From Deltaproteobacteria bacterium (GTDB taxonomy: Bacteria > Desulfobacterota > Desulfarculia > Adiutricales > Adiutricaceae): 45,401 bases of DNA. Position 1 is the stretch's first letter. Every line of letters starts with the position of its first letter. The position numbers were made by a program, and so were the translations under genes. The stretch lies in contig JAITRL010000148.1 of assembly GCA_031288415.1 (NCBI GenBank), positions 1 to 45,401 of the forward strand, written 5' to 3'. This document shows positions 1 to 8,375 of this stretch, one piece after another. Below the pieces are notes generated by a model. The model did no database searches and was not told where the DNA came from. It worked only from the letters and a program-made list of their open reading frames with translations.

Positions 1-369
1 GCCGTCCCCATGCCCCAGGACCATGCCCTGGCCACGGTGAACAGGCTCCTGGCCAAGTCCGACGGCGATCTTGACTTCGCAAGACCAGCCCGGGAACTCG
101 CGTCCCTGGTGTGCGGATGCGACCCCTGGCCTGGCGCCCGCTGCACCCTGGACGGCCGGCTGGTCAAGCTCTTCCGGGCGACCGCCGCCCCCGGAAGCGC
201 CCCGCCGGGCGAGGCCTTGCCCCTGGACCCGACGGGCCTTCTCCCGATAGGCACGGGGGACGGGCTTCTGCTGGCGGCCTCCCTGCAGCCCGAAGGCAGA
301 AAACGTATGAGCGCGGAGGAGTTCGCGCGGGGCTACAGGCCGAAAAGGTTTTCCGGCGCGGCTAGCTGA
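1..369 (+). CDS. fmt: Methionyl-tRNA formyltransferase, C-terminal part (cut by window start)
   Basis: This is the C-terminal domain of the enzyme that formylates Met-tRNAfMet before translation initiation. The frame is open from base 1, so the gene starts upstream of the window; the in-frame ATG at 10 is internal. The visible 122 residues carry the family's C-terminal pattern: 'RPARELASLVCGCDPWPG' (the family's R-P-A-x-E-I-x-N-x-x-R-x-x-x-P-W-P-G), then 'LDGRLVKLFRA' and near the end 'LQPEGRKRMSAEEFARGY'. The catalytic formyl-transfer domain lies outside the window. The gene ends with TGA and is followed by more than 500 bases without a clear gene, so it may close its transcription unit. Confidence 0.88.
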   Translation, partial: AVPMPQDHALATVNRLLAKSDGDLDFARPARELASLVCGCDPWPGARCTLDGRLVKLFRATAAPGSAPPGEALPLDPTGLLPIGTGDGLLLAASLQPEGRKRMSAEEFARGYRPKRFSGAAS

Positions 370-886
370 AACGCGCGGCCCGGCCTCCAGAGTTAGATTG
401 GCCCCAAGAGACGGCCCGGCCTCCAGAGATAGTTTGGCCTCCAGGGATGACGGCCCGGCCTGTCAGGAACATGAAGCCTGCTGAGCGATCCTGCCGCTCT
501 CTGACCGCTTCCGGCTCCTGAAAAGCCCGACCGGTTCGTTCCGGCCGGGCCGCAGGATTTTTGCCTTGGTTTTCCGCCGTTTGCGGCCGGTGCCTCCCCG
601 ACGTTCCCCCTATCTCCGCGGAAGCCGCCGTCTCGCCGATATTCCCGTCTCCCCGATATTCCCGTCAGCCCGAACCGGGCCCGGCATGTTAAAATGACCG
701 CGCCTTTTCCCTTCAGTGCGCCGCCCCGCTGCCCCAGAATACCCGGAAGCCTCGGCCGCCGCCCTCCCCCCCCGAGGCGGCGGCCTTTAACAAGCGTTCC
801 CGCTCTGCCGGGACCCGCCCCGCCCTCCCTCCGCGCCCGCCGGGAACGCGCCAAGGCCTGAAGGCCAGCCGAGAAAACTCATCGCC
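370..886. other. Gene-free spacer with short GC-rich repeats
   Basis: No supported gene. Bases 375-460 hold an imperfect repeat built on 'cggcccggcctccagag'. At 637-667 a 'cgatattcccgtc' motif occurs twice. The open frames here are stop-poor GC-rich sequence without recognisable protein content. The inverted repeat at 754-785 is listed separately. Confidence 0.6.
754..788 (+). terminator. Possible intrinsic terminator hairpin
   Basis: A perfect 10-base inverted repeat, 'ggccgccgcc' at 754-763 and 'ggcggcggcc' at 776-785, is followed by TTT. The T-run is short, so termination strength is uncertain. It lies between fmt and the small membrane protein gene. Confidence 0.4.
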
Positions 887-1192
887 ATGGAGCCAAGCTC
901 GATCGCCAAATTACTGGAAAGCGGCATGCTGATCGCCTTCGGGTTCGCCTGGCCGGCCAACATAGCGCACACCCTCCGGCATAAAAGCACCCTGGGCAAG
1001 AGCATCTCCTTCCTCATCATAGTCCTCGTCGGCTACCTGTTCGGGATAAGCGCCAAGATCCTGGGCAAAAGCATAAACTACGTCCTGTTCTTCTACATCC
1101 TGAACACCTTGATGGTCCTGTTCGACATCTTCCTGTATTACTACTACAGGCGCAGGGAACGCGAGAAGCTCCGCTTTCCCCAAGAGGGGTAA
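887..1192 (+). CDS. Small membrane protein, PQ-loop/SemiSWEET-like
   Basis: A 101-residue protein with three hydrophobic segments at about residues 9-27, 38-57 and 62-83, ending in a basic tail rich in Arg and Lys (an inside-positive end). The short first segment followed by 'FAWPANIAHTLRHKSTLGKS' resembles the PQ-loop family's pattern of a Pro in the first helix and a Lys/Ser-rich loop. PQ-loop half-transporters of this size dimerise to move small solutes, but no substrate can be read from the sequence. Its stop codon lies one base before the TTG proposed as the mnmA start, and the 'gagggg' inside its end could serve as the mnmA ribosome site, so the two are probably co-transcribed. I am confident it is real and unsure of its function. 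Confidence 0.7.
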   Translation: MEPSSIAKLLESGMLIAFGFAWPANIAHTLRHKSTLGKSISFLIIVLVGYLFGISAKILGKSINYVLFFYILNTLMVLFDIFLYYYYRRREREKLRFPQEG

Positions 1193-1193
1193 C

Positions 1194-3062
1194 TTGCGCC
1201 ATCAGGCCGCATCCCCCATGACTAGCTTGACTTACACGCCTTTTGCGGCCTGCGCGCCTTCCGCGGCTCCTGCGGCCCCGGAGGCCTGCGCGCCTTCTTC
1301 GGCTCCTGCGGCCCCGGAGGCCTGCGCGCCTTCCGCGGCTCCTGCTCCCGCGCCCCCGCAAAGGACTCCCGCGCCTCCTGCAGCCCAGGCGGCTCCCGTC
1401 GCTCCTGCAACCCCGGCTCCGCAAAGGGCTTCCTGGCTTCCTGCCGATGTTGTTCTTCCTCTGAGAGGCGCGGCTCCGGCCGAAGCCGAAAGCCTTCCTG
1501 CCGAGGAGGCGGGGCTCCCTGCGGCTTCCGGGCCGGCCTCCGGCTCCGCGAGCGCCCCGATAGGCCCTCGAGCTACCGGAAGCCCAGGCCCCGGCGTCTT
1601 GTGCGCCATGAGCGGCGGCGTGGACTCCAGCTGCGCGGCGCTCCTGCTCAAGCGCTCCGGGATGCGGGTGGTGGGCGCCTCCATGAAGCTCCTGGACGGC
1701 GATGCCGGCGCGGACTCCTGCGGGAGGCGCACTTGCTGCTCCTTTATGGACATCGAGGACGCCAGGTCCGTCTGCAGTAAGCTGGACCTGGACTTCATGG
1801 TCTTCAACTTCACTCGCCTCTTCTGGGAGGAAGTGGTAAGGCCCTTCCGGGACCAGTACCTTAGCGGCCTCACGCCCAACCCCTGCATTATGTGCAACCG
1901 CGCCCTGAAGTTCAGGAGGCTCAGGGAGCGGGCGCGCGTGTTGGGCTGCGGCCTCGTCGCCACCGGCCACTACGCTAGGGTGGGCTTCCGGGGCGGGCGC
2001 CACCTGCTCAAGAAGGCCAAAGACCCCGCAAAGGACCAGAGCTACGTGCTCTACGGCCTCACCCAGGAGGAACTCTCCGCCACTCTCTTCCCCCTGGGGG
2101 AGCTGGAAAAGCCCGAAGTGCGGAGGCTGGCGGCCGAGGCGGGGCTTAAGACGGCCGAAAAGCCCGAGAGCCAGGACATCTGCTTCGTTCCGGACGGCCG
2201 CTACGCGGAATTCCTCGAGAGCTTCCCTGAAGGGCCGGAGGGCCGCTGGAACTCCGGCTTCCGCTCGGCCTACGGCCCTGAGCCGGGAGGGCCCTGGGAG
2301 CCGGGCGGGCCCTGGGAGCCGGGCGGCCGCTCAATGACGGAAGGCGGCGCCGGGGAGAGCTGCCGCTCACGGGCGGAAGGCGGCGCCGGGGAGAGCCGCC
2401 GCGCTTGGGAGCCGGCCGACGCCCTGGCATCGGCTGGCGGCGACAGGTCAGAACGTCTCTCGGGTACAGCGGTCCGCTCCGCAGAAGCCCCGCGCCGCGC
2501 CGGAACGGCCGGCCTCGGCGCCGGGCCCGAAGGCCGCCACGAGGCGGAAGGGGGAGAGAAAGCCGGAGCCGGCGCTGAAGCGGGCCGGGACTCCCGCCGG
2601 CCCTCCCGCGCAGGTTGTTCCCCGCCCCTTCCGGGTCCGGGAAACATAGTGTCGCTCTCCGGAAAGATCCTGGGCAGGCACCGGGGCTTTTACCGGTACA
2701 CTGTCGGCCAGCGGAAGGGACTGGGGCTCCCAGGGCCGAGCCCATCCTACGTGGTGAGGATCGAACCCGCCTCCAACACCGTGGTCGTGGGGGAGCTGAA
2801 GGATCTGCTCGCGCCGCGCGCCGTCGTGGGAGACCTCAACCTCATATCAGTCGCCCATATCTCCGGCCCCATGGAAATCAAGGTCAAGCTCCGCTACCGC
2901 CGTCCCGAGACCCCCGCGCTCCTGGAGCCGTTGCCCGGCGGGAAGGCCCTGGTGACCTTCGCGGAGCCGCAGATGGCCGTGGCCCCCGGCCAGGCGGCGG
3001 TCTTCTACGACGGCGACGTCGTGGTGGGCGGAGGGACCGTCCTGGGCACAGGCCCGCCCTGA
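1194..3062 (+). CDS. mnmA: tRNA-specific 2-thiouridylase MnmA with long low-complexity N-terminus and insert
   Basis: MnmA makes the 2-thio group of wobble uridine 34 in tRNAs for Lys, Glu and Gln. It activates the base with ATP and accepts sulfur through a persulfide on a catalytic Cys. The PP-loop 'SGGVDSS' begins near residue 140. The Cys of 'NPCIMCN' is near residue 231 and the partner Cys of 'ESQDICFV' near residue 330. The barrel domain follows as 'HRGFYRYTVGQRKGLG'. Two parts are abnormal. About 130 residues precede the conserved start and include 36-base repeats at 1251-1345. About 130 residues of Gly/Glu/Arg-rich sequence split the enzyme between 'GRYAEFLE' and 'GNIVSLSGK' (about bases 2230-2640). 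No in-frame start suits the usual short N-terminus well: TTG 1194, with GAGGGG four bases upstream, or ATG 1218 are the candidates. All catalytic residues are intact. Confidence 0.9.
   Translation: MRHQAASPMTSLTYTPFAACAPSAAPAAPEACAPSSAPAAPEACAPSAAPAPAPPQRTPAPPAAQAAPVAPATPAPQRASWLPADVVLPLRGAAPAEAESLPAEEAGLPAASGPASGSASAPIGPRATGSPGPGVLCAMSGGVDSSCAALLLKRSGMRVVGASMKLLDGDAGADSCGRRTCCSFMDIEDARSVCSKLDLDFMVFNFTRLFWEEVVRPFRDQYLSGLTPNPCIMCNRALKFRRLRERARVLGCGLVATGHYARVGFRGGRHLLKKAKDPAKDQSYVLYGLTQEELSATLFPLGELEKPEVRRLAAEAGLKTAEKPESQDICFVPDGRYAEFLESFPEGPEGRWNSGFRSAYGPEPGGPWEPGGPWEPGGRSMTEGGAGESCRSRAEGGAGESRRAWEPADALASAGGDRSERLSGTAVRSAEAPRRAGTAGLGAGPEGRHEAEGGEKAGAGAEAGRDSRRPSRAGCSPPLPGPGNIVSLSGKILGRHRGFYRYTVGQRKGLGLPGPSPSYVVRIEPASNTVVVGELKDLLAPRAVVGDLNLISVAHISGPMEIKVKLRYRRPETPALLEPLPGGKALVTFAEPQMAVAPGQAAVFYDGDVVVGGGTVLGTGPP
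1251..1345 (+). repeat. 36-base tandem repeat in mnmA N-terminus
   Basis: Two full copies (1251-1286, 1287-1322) and a partial third of a 36-base unit encode repeats of the type C-A-P-S-A-A-P-A-A-P-E-A. Because the unit is a multiple of three, copy changes keep the reading frame. Confidence 0.8.
2277..2400 (+). repeat. Tandem repeats inside the mnmA insert
   Basis: Units encoding 'EPGGPW' are repeated at about 2280-2325, followed by two copies of a segment encoding 'EGGAGES' at about 2340-2400. The repeats keep the frame and make the first third of the insert that splits MnmA. Confidence 0.7.
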
Positions 3063-3448
3063 CGATCTCGGCATCGGCCGCCCTGAAGGCTTCCGGAGGC
3101 GCGGTGGGCCACGGAAGGCCTGAAAGCGGCCCCGGATGGACTCAGGAAGGCAGGGAAGCGGGTCCGGTCCGGCTCAAAAGGCCGAAAAGAGGCTCCGACC
3201 GGGCTCAGGAAGGCCGGGAAGAGGGTCCGGTCCTCGGTCCGGCTTGGGGGCGTAACGGCCCCGCACAGAGGCCGGACCAGTGAAATCTGAGCCAAAAAAA
3301 ACTACAATCCCCCTCATGGGCGCAGGGCCCCCTGGCGCCGGCGGGTATTCGCAAGGACATGCCCCGCCCTGTCGCCCCGCCGCGAGCGGGGGCGCCAGCG
3401 AAAGCCCCCCGGACGGCTTCCGGGGGCAGGTGACTGGAGACGGCCGTT
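3063..3448. other. Spacer between mnmA and larE
   Basis: No gene seen. Bases 3105-3245 repeat a motif of the type 'aggaaggccgggaagagggtccggtc'. A GC-rich hairpin at about 3404-3427 (gcccccc-gga / tcc-gggggc, slightly imperfect) ends about 20 bases before the larE start and could affect its expression. It matches no riboswitch class that I recognise. Confidence 0.5.
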
Positions 3449-4342
3449 ATGGACATGGACATCGGAGCCGCGCGGGCCAAGCGCGAGGGGCTTTCGCGAA
3501 GGCTCCTGACGCTTGGGACGGCGGCAGTAGCCTTTTCCGGGGGGGTGGACTCCACCTTCCTGCTCGCTGAATGCCAGAAGGCGCTGGGCCCGGGTACCCT
3601 CGCCGTGACCGGCCGCTCCCTGAGCTTCCCGGCGCGCGAGCTGGAGGCCGCGACGAGGTTCGCGGAGGGGCGGGGAATCCGCCACCGGGTGGTGGACTCC
3701 GAGGAGCTCGCGGAGCCCGGCTTCGCCGACAACCCGCCCGACCGCTGCTACCTGTGCAAGCGCGGCCTCTTCTCCAAGATCCGCGCCGTGGCGGATGAGG
3801 AGGGCGCCAGGTGGATCCTGGAGGCCTCCAACCTCGACGACGAGGGGGACTACAGGCCCGGGCTCAAGGCCGCGGTCGAGCTGGGGGTGCTCAGCCCTTT
3901 GCGGGAGGTCAGGCTCGCCAAGGCGGAGATCAGGGCCCTGTCCCGCGAGGCGGGCCTCCCCACCTGGGACAAGCCGTCCTTCGCGTGCCTGGCCTCGCGC
4001 TTCCCCTACGGGGAGCGCATCACCCCGGAGGCGCTCGCGCGAGTGGACCGGGCCGAGGAGTTCCTCATGTCCCTGGGAGCGCGCCAGGTGCGGGTCAGGC
4101 TCCACGAGAAAGGGACGCTGGCCAGGATCGAGACGGATGATGATGGCATGCGCCTCCTGTCCGGCCCCGCCGCGCGGGAGAGGGCGGCGGCCAAACTCAA
4201 GGAGCTGGGCTTCAAATACGTCGCGATGGATCTGGCGGGCTACCGCACCGGCAGCATGAACCTCACCCTCCCCCCCGGCGAAGACGAAGAGCAAGGAAAC
4301 GGCGCCGGCAGCGCGCATAGGCAGGGCTCAGGGGGGCTCTGA
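3449..4342 (+). CDS. larE: LarE-type ATP-dependent sulfur transferase, three-cysteine form
   Basis: LarE adenylates a carboxylate of the nicotinic-acid-derived cofactor precursor and inserts sulfur during synthesis of the nickel-pincer nucleotide used by lactate racemase and relatives. The PP-loop 'SGGVDST' starts at residue 30, and 'PSFACLASRFPYG' holds the family's sulfur-site cysteine at C180. A further C-x-x-C (C100, C103) lies in 'DRCYLCK'. Three cysteines of this kind are known from LarE proteins that bind a [4Fe-4S] cluster and need not sacrifice their own cysteine sulfur, so catalytic rather than sacrificial action is inferred. The C-terminus after about residue 270 is a non-conserved tail. 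No larB, larC or larA is visible nearby. The gene shares direction with mnmA, another PP-loop thiolation enzyme. Confidence 0.88.
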   Translation: MDMDIGAARAKREGLSRRLLTLGTAAVAFSGGVDSTFLLAECQKALGPGTLAVTGRSLSFPARELEAATRFAEGRGIRHRVVDSEELAEPGFADNPPDRCYLCKRGLFSKIRAVADEEGARWILEASNLDDEGDYRPGLKAAVELGVLSPLREVRLAKAEIRALSREAGLPTWDKPSFACLASRFPYGERITPEALARVDRAEEFLMSLGARQVRVRLHEKGTLARIETDDDGMRLLSGPAARERAAAKLKELGFKYVAMDLAGYRTGSMNLTLPPGEDEEQGNGAGSAHRQGSGGL

Positions 4343-4885
4343 AGCTCCTGGCCCCCGGACAGGCGCGGCCTGCGGCAGGGAAGCCGTCGGCGTTCCAGTG
4401 CGGCGGCCGTCGGCGTTCGGCGGCGGGAGGCCGCCGCGCCGCGCCCGCGAGGCTCCGGACTTGCCCGGGCCAGGCTGCCGGGTAGGGCGCCGGGGGCGAG
4501 GCGGCCAGCCGCCAAGAGGCCGGCCGCGGCGGCCTGGAAAGCTCATCATGCCGTCTTGGCGCCGTTCTCGGGCAACCTGCCCGCACGGAGGCGCCTTACG
4601 GCGCCCCCGCAGGGCTCAGGTCTCCTTGGCCTTTGCGGTTTCGCGCCTTTCAGCCTGCAAACGCTCCCGCAGGCGCCGCACTTCCGCGGAAGCCTGAAAT
4701 TCTCCCGGGAAATGCCGCAGGCCTTGCAGGCCTGCGCTGACAGGCCGAACTGCCCGCGTCTCCGGAAAATCGCGCGGAAGGTTCCCGGCGCGCCGCAAAG
4801 AAGGGGAGCGCCGGGCCCTTCACGAAGAACTCGCCCTCTGTACACGCACGTCCTCGGGAGAGAGGCTCAGACGCGGCCCCCGCGC
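4343..4885. other. Convergent spacer between larE and ppi
   Basis: No supported gene. A perfect 8-base inverted repeat with a three-base loop lies at 4717-4735 (gcaggcct/aggcctgc). A minus-strand frame at 4546-4845 shows two C-x-x-C pairs, but it has no ribosome site and no known family, and I do not accept it as a gene. Two genes converge here, so bidirectional termination is expected. Confidence 0.5.
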
Positions 4886-5485
4886 CTACTGCGCGGCGGA
4901 CTCCTCGCTCTTTACGGTGACGGAGTTTATCTTGACCTCGGTCTTGGGCCGGTCGTTGGCGCCTGTAGGCACCTTGCCGATGGCCTCGACGACGTTAAGG
5001 CCTGAGACCACGTGCCCGAAGATGGCGTGCTTGCCGTCCAACCATGGAGTGGCCGCCAGGGTGACGAAGAACTGCGAGCCTCCGGTGTTGGGCCCGGCGT
5101 TGGCCATGGAGAGGATGCCGGGGGCATCGTGCTTGAGCCCTTCGCCGAACTCGTCGTCAATGGTGTAGCCGGGACCGCCGGTACCGCGGCCCTCAGGGTC
5201 GCCGCCCTGGATCATGAAGCCGTCGATGACCCGATGGAAGATCGTGCCGTCGTAGAACTTGTCCTGCACCAGCTTCACGAAGTTCTCCACGGTCTTGGGG
5301 GCGAGATCGTTATAAAGCTCCACCTCGAAAGTCCCCTGTGTAGTATCGAAGACTACGACCTGGCGGGCCGCCTGCCCGGAGGGGGCTTCAGTAGCGGCGG
5401 GGGGGGCCTGGGCGAAAACGGGCGCGGGCGAGAAAAGGATAAGCGCGACCGCCGCGGCCGCGGCCGCGATAAGCGGGAGTTGCAT
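4886..5485 (-). CDS. ppiA: Secreted cyclophilin-type peptidyl-prolyl isomerase
   Basis: It catalyses cis-trans isomerisation of Xaa-Pro bonds, probably in the periplasm. Residues 1-25 form a signal peptide (long hydrophobic Ala/Leu core, cleavage likely after 'PVFA'), although the n-region lacks the usual Lys or Arg. The cyclophilin domain spans about residues 42-195. It contains 'FHRVIDGFMIQGGDP' with catalytic Arg85 and Gln93, 'GGSQFFVT', and 'WLDGKHAIFGHV'. The ATG at 5485 is preceded by GAGGA at a spacing of eight. The gene lies about 85 bases downstream of tRNA-Pro on the same strand, so it may share that promoter. The symbol is by family; it could equally be called a ppiB-type enzyme with a leader. 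Confidence 0.9.
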   Translation of the reverse strand: MQLPLIAAAAAAVALILFSPAPVFAQAPPAATEAPSGQAARQVVVFDTTQGTFEVELYNDLAPKTVENFVKLVQDKFYDGTIFHRVIDGFMIQGGDPEGRGTGGPGYTIDDEFGEGLKHDAPGILSMANAGPNTGGSQFFVTLAATPWLDGKHAIFGHVVSGLNVVEAIGKVPTGANDRPKTEVKINSVTVKSEESAAQ

Positions 5486-5569
5486 ATGGCTGTCCTCTGC
5501 GGGAAGGGCGCGGCTGGCGGCCTTCCGGTAGGGCCCGGCCCCTCAAGCCTGCGGGGCGGGAATGCTTCA

Positions 5570-5647
5570 TGGTCGGGGCGAGAGGATTTGAACCTCCGGC
5601 CTGCTGCTCCCAAAGCAGCCGCGCTGACCAGACTGCGCCACGCCCCG
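5570..5647 (-). tRNA. tRNA-Pro (anticodon UGG), CCA encoded
   Basis: The reverse complement folds as a complete cloverleaf. The acceptor stem is cggggcg/cgccccg, the D stem gcgc/gcgc, and the anticodon stem gctgc/gcagc around the loop tttggga, whose anticodon is TGG. The T arm is ggagg-ttcaaat-cctct with one G-U pair, followed by discriminator A and an encoded CCA at 5572-5570. It reads CCA and CCG and can read CCC by wobble, which matters for the CCC-A slip sites at 9126 and 9777. Confidence 0.96.
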
Positions 5648-6770
5648 GCTGAAAAAGAAGCCTATTCTACCCTCTGGCCGCCCGGAAGGCAAGGATTTTC
5701 ACCGCTCCCCGCGCTTTGCCGCCCTTTTGCCCCGCCCTCCCCGGCCCCGCCTTTTCCGCGCGGCCCCGCCCCGCTCCGCGCTGCGGGGCGGGGTCATGAA
5801 AGACCCTCAGAAGGCCCGGCAGGCCGGACAGCGCGCCCTCCTATGGCCAGACGGAGGCCGGAAGGAGCCTGCAGCGCGCCCCAAGGGCCCGGCCGCAGGC
5901 CCCTGCGGCCGGGCGCAACGCCTCCTGCGGCCCGGCCCCTGCACCATGTCGTTGGCTCTTGGGGGAATCCCGTTGGCCAGGGGGATTCCGTCAAAAGCCT
6001 TACAGTTTCAGGCGGCAGGTTCAAGTGGCTCAGGCTGCATGGTTCGGAGGCGCCTGCAACAGGGTTTGGCGGCTCCGGCAGCAAGTCCCCAACGCCAAAG
6101 GCTCAAGACGTATTCAATGTGCTGGAGGGAAGAAAACCTCAGGGCCCCCGTTTCCGCCTCCGCCTGATCCTTCAGCCGCGGCTTAAGGCCTGCACGCGCC
6201 GCGGCAACCTGCCCTGCCGCGGCGCCGGCGCGTGGGGCAAGGCGGAAGCATTGTCGCGCAAGGGAATCCGATTAACACGCGCGAAAGCCATACTGAAATT
6301 AATTTTTGACGCGTCGCTTCCCGTATAAATTTCCCTTCTTCCGCGCCTGAAATATTTGGGAATCTTCCCCCTTCCCAGCCGGGGGGCGCTGCCGGCCGTG
6401 GCTCAGCCCTGCCCGGCCTTTTCCGCCGGGCGGGCGGGCTTCCGAAAACTCTTGCAAGTGCCCCGGACATGCGGGAAAATGACACTAATACGCCATGCAA
6501 AACCCGATGCTGCCCCGGAACCCAAAATCCGGCGCTCGCTTAGGCCGCCAGGGGCGGCCTTCCGCCGACGCCTCTCCCGCTTTCCTGCCGGGAGCGGCCT
6601 TTCGCGGCAACCGGGGCCTTCGCGCCTCGCCCTAAGCGGCCTGCCCGCGCCGCGCCCAGGCGCCTCAGCCTCCCGGCGCTTCCCCGCCTCTTCACCCTCG
6701 CGGCATTGCCTCGCCGCCCCTCGCCCCGAACCCCCTTCCCCCTGGAACCCCAGGCAACCGGTTCCCCGCG
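5648..6770. other. Long spacer before the helical-repeat gene
   Basis: Apart from the tRNA promoter I see no gene in these 1.1 kb. Bases 5860-5945 are imperfect repeats of 'gcggcccgg'-type sequence. Bases 6270-6350 are clearly richer in A/T than the surroundings and include 'aattaatttttgacg' and 'gtataaattt', but the -35 and -10 like boxes are only 12 bases apart. A second candidate promoter, TTGCAA (6452) and GAAAAT (6475) with a 17-base spacer, lies about 290 bases before the next start codon. Confidence 0.45.
5664..5692 (-). promoter_or_regulatory. Promoter of tRNA-Pro
   Basis: On the minus strand, TTGCCT (5692-5687) and TAGAAT (5669-5664) are separated by exactly 17 bases. The -10 box ends 16 bases before the first base of the tRNA. 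Spacing and position fit a housekeeping sigma-70 promoter. Confidence 0.65.
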
Positions 6771-8375
6771 ATGACCCTCCGCTTCAGCACCACCGAAGGC
6801 CGCGAACCCGTCGGGCGCTTCATGCCCGCCGACCCGAAGCTCTGGCTCCGAGGCATCGCCGCGGCGGATGCCCTCGCCGCCCGCTTCTACCGCAGGGAGG
6901 TGAGCCCCGCCTCCTGCGCCGCCGCCTGCCGGACCCTGCTCAGACAGGACCCCCTGCAGCTCAATGCCCTGGCCCTTTACCTGGACTCGCTCCTCGCGGC
7001 CGCTGCCAAGACCACAAGACAGCTGGCCGCTGAGGTCCACAGGAGCCTGCGGCCCGTACTGAAGCTTGTGGAGGGCTTCTCCGGAACGCTGGATCCCAAG
7101 GACGAGAATACCATCCGCTTCCTGGGCTGCCACCACGCCCTCATCGCCGTCACTGTGGAGACCGGCCTGTACGCCAAGGCGCTGGACATGTGCCTGCGGC
7201 ACGTGCGCTGGGACTCCCAGAAGCCCAGCGACGCCCTGGCCTACATCGGCAACCTCCACCTTGTCCTGGGAAACCTCCCCGAGGCCGAGGCCTTCTTCTC
7301 CACCCCGCCCGTCCCCATGCCCTACGAGTCGGCATACGGCGAGGCGTTGCTGCGCTTTCTCCAGGGTCGGCACGAGGAGGCGGCGGGCATCCTCCGGCAG
7401 GCTGTCCTGACCCAGCCGTACGTGGCGGAAATCATCCTCAGGCGGGCCCGGGGGCCCGTGCCCGCCTGGAGGCTCCCCGACAACAGCGCCCTGTTCTACG
7501 CGGCGCTCAGCTACGCCGACACCTTTCTGGGCTCCCGCATCTGGCGCTCCGGCCGGGGGGAGGCGGGGCTGTTCCTGTCCTGGGTGTACAACTCCCCCGC
7601 CATGCTCGCGGAAAGGGCCAGGGCCCTGTCCATCCTGGAGGGGGGCCCGGACTCCGCCGCCGGCGGCAAGGCGGCCTCGGCGCGCGAGAAGTTCTTCCGT
7701 TTCGCTCATACCCCCGACCGCCGCCTGGCCCGCAAGCTCGTCCAACCCGTGGCCGTCGACGGCCGCGCCGTTCGCCCTTGGCTCCTGCCGGGAGCCCTTG
7801 AGGCCGAGGCCGCCCGGCCGGCGGGCCCCCTTGACGGCACAGGCTCCCGGGACGGGACCGGCGCATCCGGACCCGCCGCGGCCGCGCCTGACGGGGACGG
7901 CTCCCCCCGGGACCGGCGCCTGAGGCCAAGCGCCCAGGAGCTCGACGACGCGGGCGCGGCCCTGGCCGACGCTGAATGGCTGCTCGCCGATCTGGGCGGC
8001 CCGGCGGGAGACCTTCCCGCCCTGCCCCCCGGCCCCTCCGGCCATGCCTTCACCCACGCAGGGCCCGAAGGCCCCTTTTTGGACGATGGCGCTCCGGTCC
8101 CCGACGGCACGGACCAGGCGGCGCAAGGGCCAAAAGGCATTTCACACGACTGGGCCCTCGGCTGGGAGCCCTGGGCGCCGCCCGCCCCCTCCCAGGAGGA
8201 GCCGGAAACCGACGGCGGGGACTGCGGCGACTGTGAGGACTGCGCGGACTACGACCAGTGCTCGCAAAGCCAGGAATGCGGCAGCGAGGAATGCGACGAG
8301 TGTTCCGAATGCGAGATCGAGGGCTTCTGCCGCTCCGCCCCGCCTCCCTCCAAGGACCCGCCCTTCAGGCACTGA
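6771..8375 (+). CDS. Helical-repeat (TPR-like) protein with acidic cysteine-rich C-terminus
   Basis: A 534-residue protein without signal peptide or membrane segment. Residues about 25-310 are Ala/Leu-rich helices with TPR-like spacing, for example 'DALAYIGNLHLVLGNLPEAE' followed by a second hairpin around 'EALLRFLQGRHEEAAGILRQ'. This part resembles bacterial TPR proteins of the ST7-like type. The segment 'WVYNSPAMLAERARALSI' looks conserved. Residues about 350-480 are low-complexity Gly/Pro/Asp. Bases 8217-8333 encode a tail with nine Cys, mostly as D/E-Cys pairs ('CGDCEDCADYDQC' and 'CGSEECDECSEC'), suited to metal binding. TPR proteins are usually assembly scaffolds; the role here is unknown. 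The start has no strong ribosome site. Confidence 0.75.
   Translation: MTLRFSTTEGREPVGRFMPADPKLWLRGIAAADALAARFYRREVSPASCAAACRTLLRQDPLQLNALALYLDSLLAAAAKTTRQLAAEVHRSLRPVLKLVEGFSGTLDPKDENTIRFLGCHHALIAVTVETGLYAKALDMCLRHVRWDSQKPSDALAYIGNLHLVLGNLPEAEAFFSTPPVPMPYESAYGEALLRFLQGRHEEAAGILRQAVLTQPYVAEIILRRARGPVPAWRLPDNSALFYAALSYADTFLGSRIWRSGRGEAGLFLSWVYNSPAMLAERARALSILEGGPDSAAGGKAASAREKFFRFAHTPDRRLARKLVQPVAVDGRAVRPWLLPGALEAEAARPAGPLDGTGSRDGTGASGPAAAAPDGDGSPRDRRLRPSAQELDDAGAALADAEWLLADLGGPAGDLPALPPGPSGHAFTHAGPEGPFLDDGAPVPDGTDQAAQGPKGISHDWALGWEPWAPPAPSQEEPETDGGDCGDCEDCADYDQCSQSQECGSEECDECSECEIEGFCRSAPPPSKDPPFRH

Noticed and set aside
4546-4845. Minus-strand frame with two C-x-x-C pairs (zinc-ribbon look)
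   Set aside because: There is no ribosome site, the remainder is Arg/Pro-rich, and the cysteines fall in repeat-like 'tgcaggcctgc' DNA.
5012-6328. A 438-codon plus-strand frame over ppi and the tRNA
   Set aside because: It runs antisense to the cyclophilin and straight through the tRNA-Pro gene and its promoter.
6306-6329. TTGACG ... TATAAA promoter
   Set aside because: The boxes are only 12 bases apart, too close for sigma-70 recognition.
6540-8126. A 528-codon minus-strand frame opposite the TPR-like gene
   Set aside because: Its composition (Gly/Arg/Ala) is the typical shadow of a GC-rich gene, and it has no ribosome site or family.
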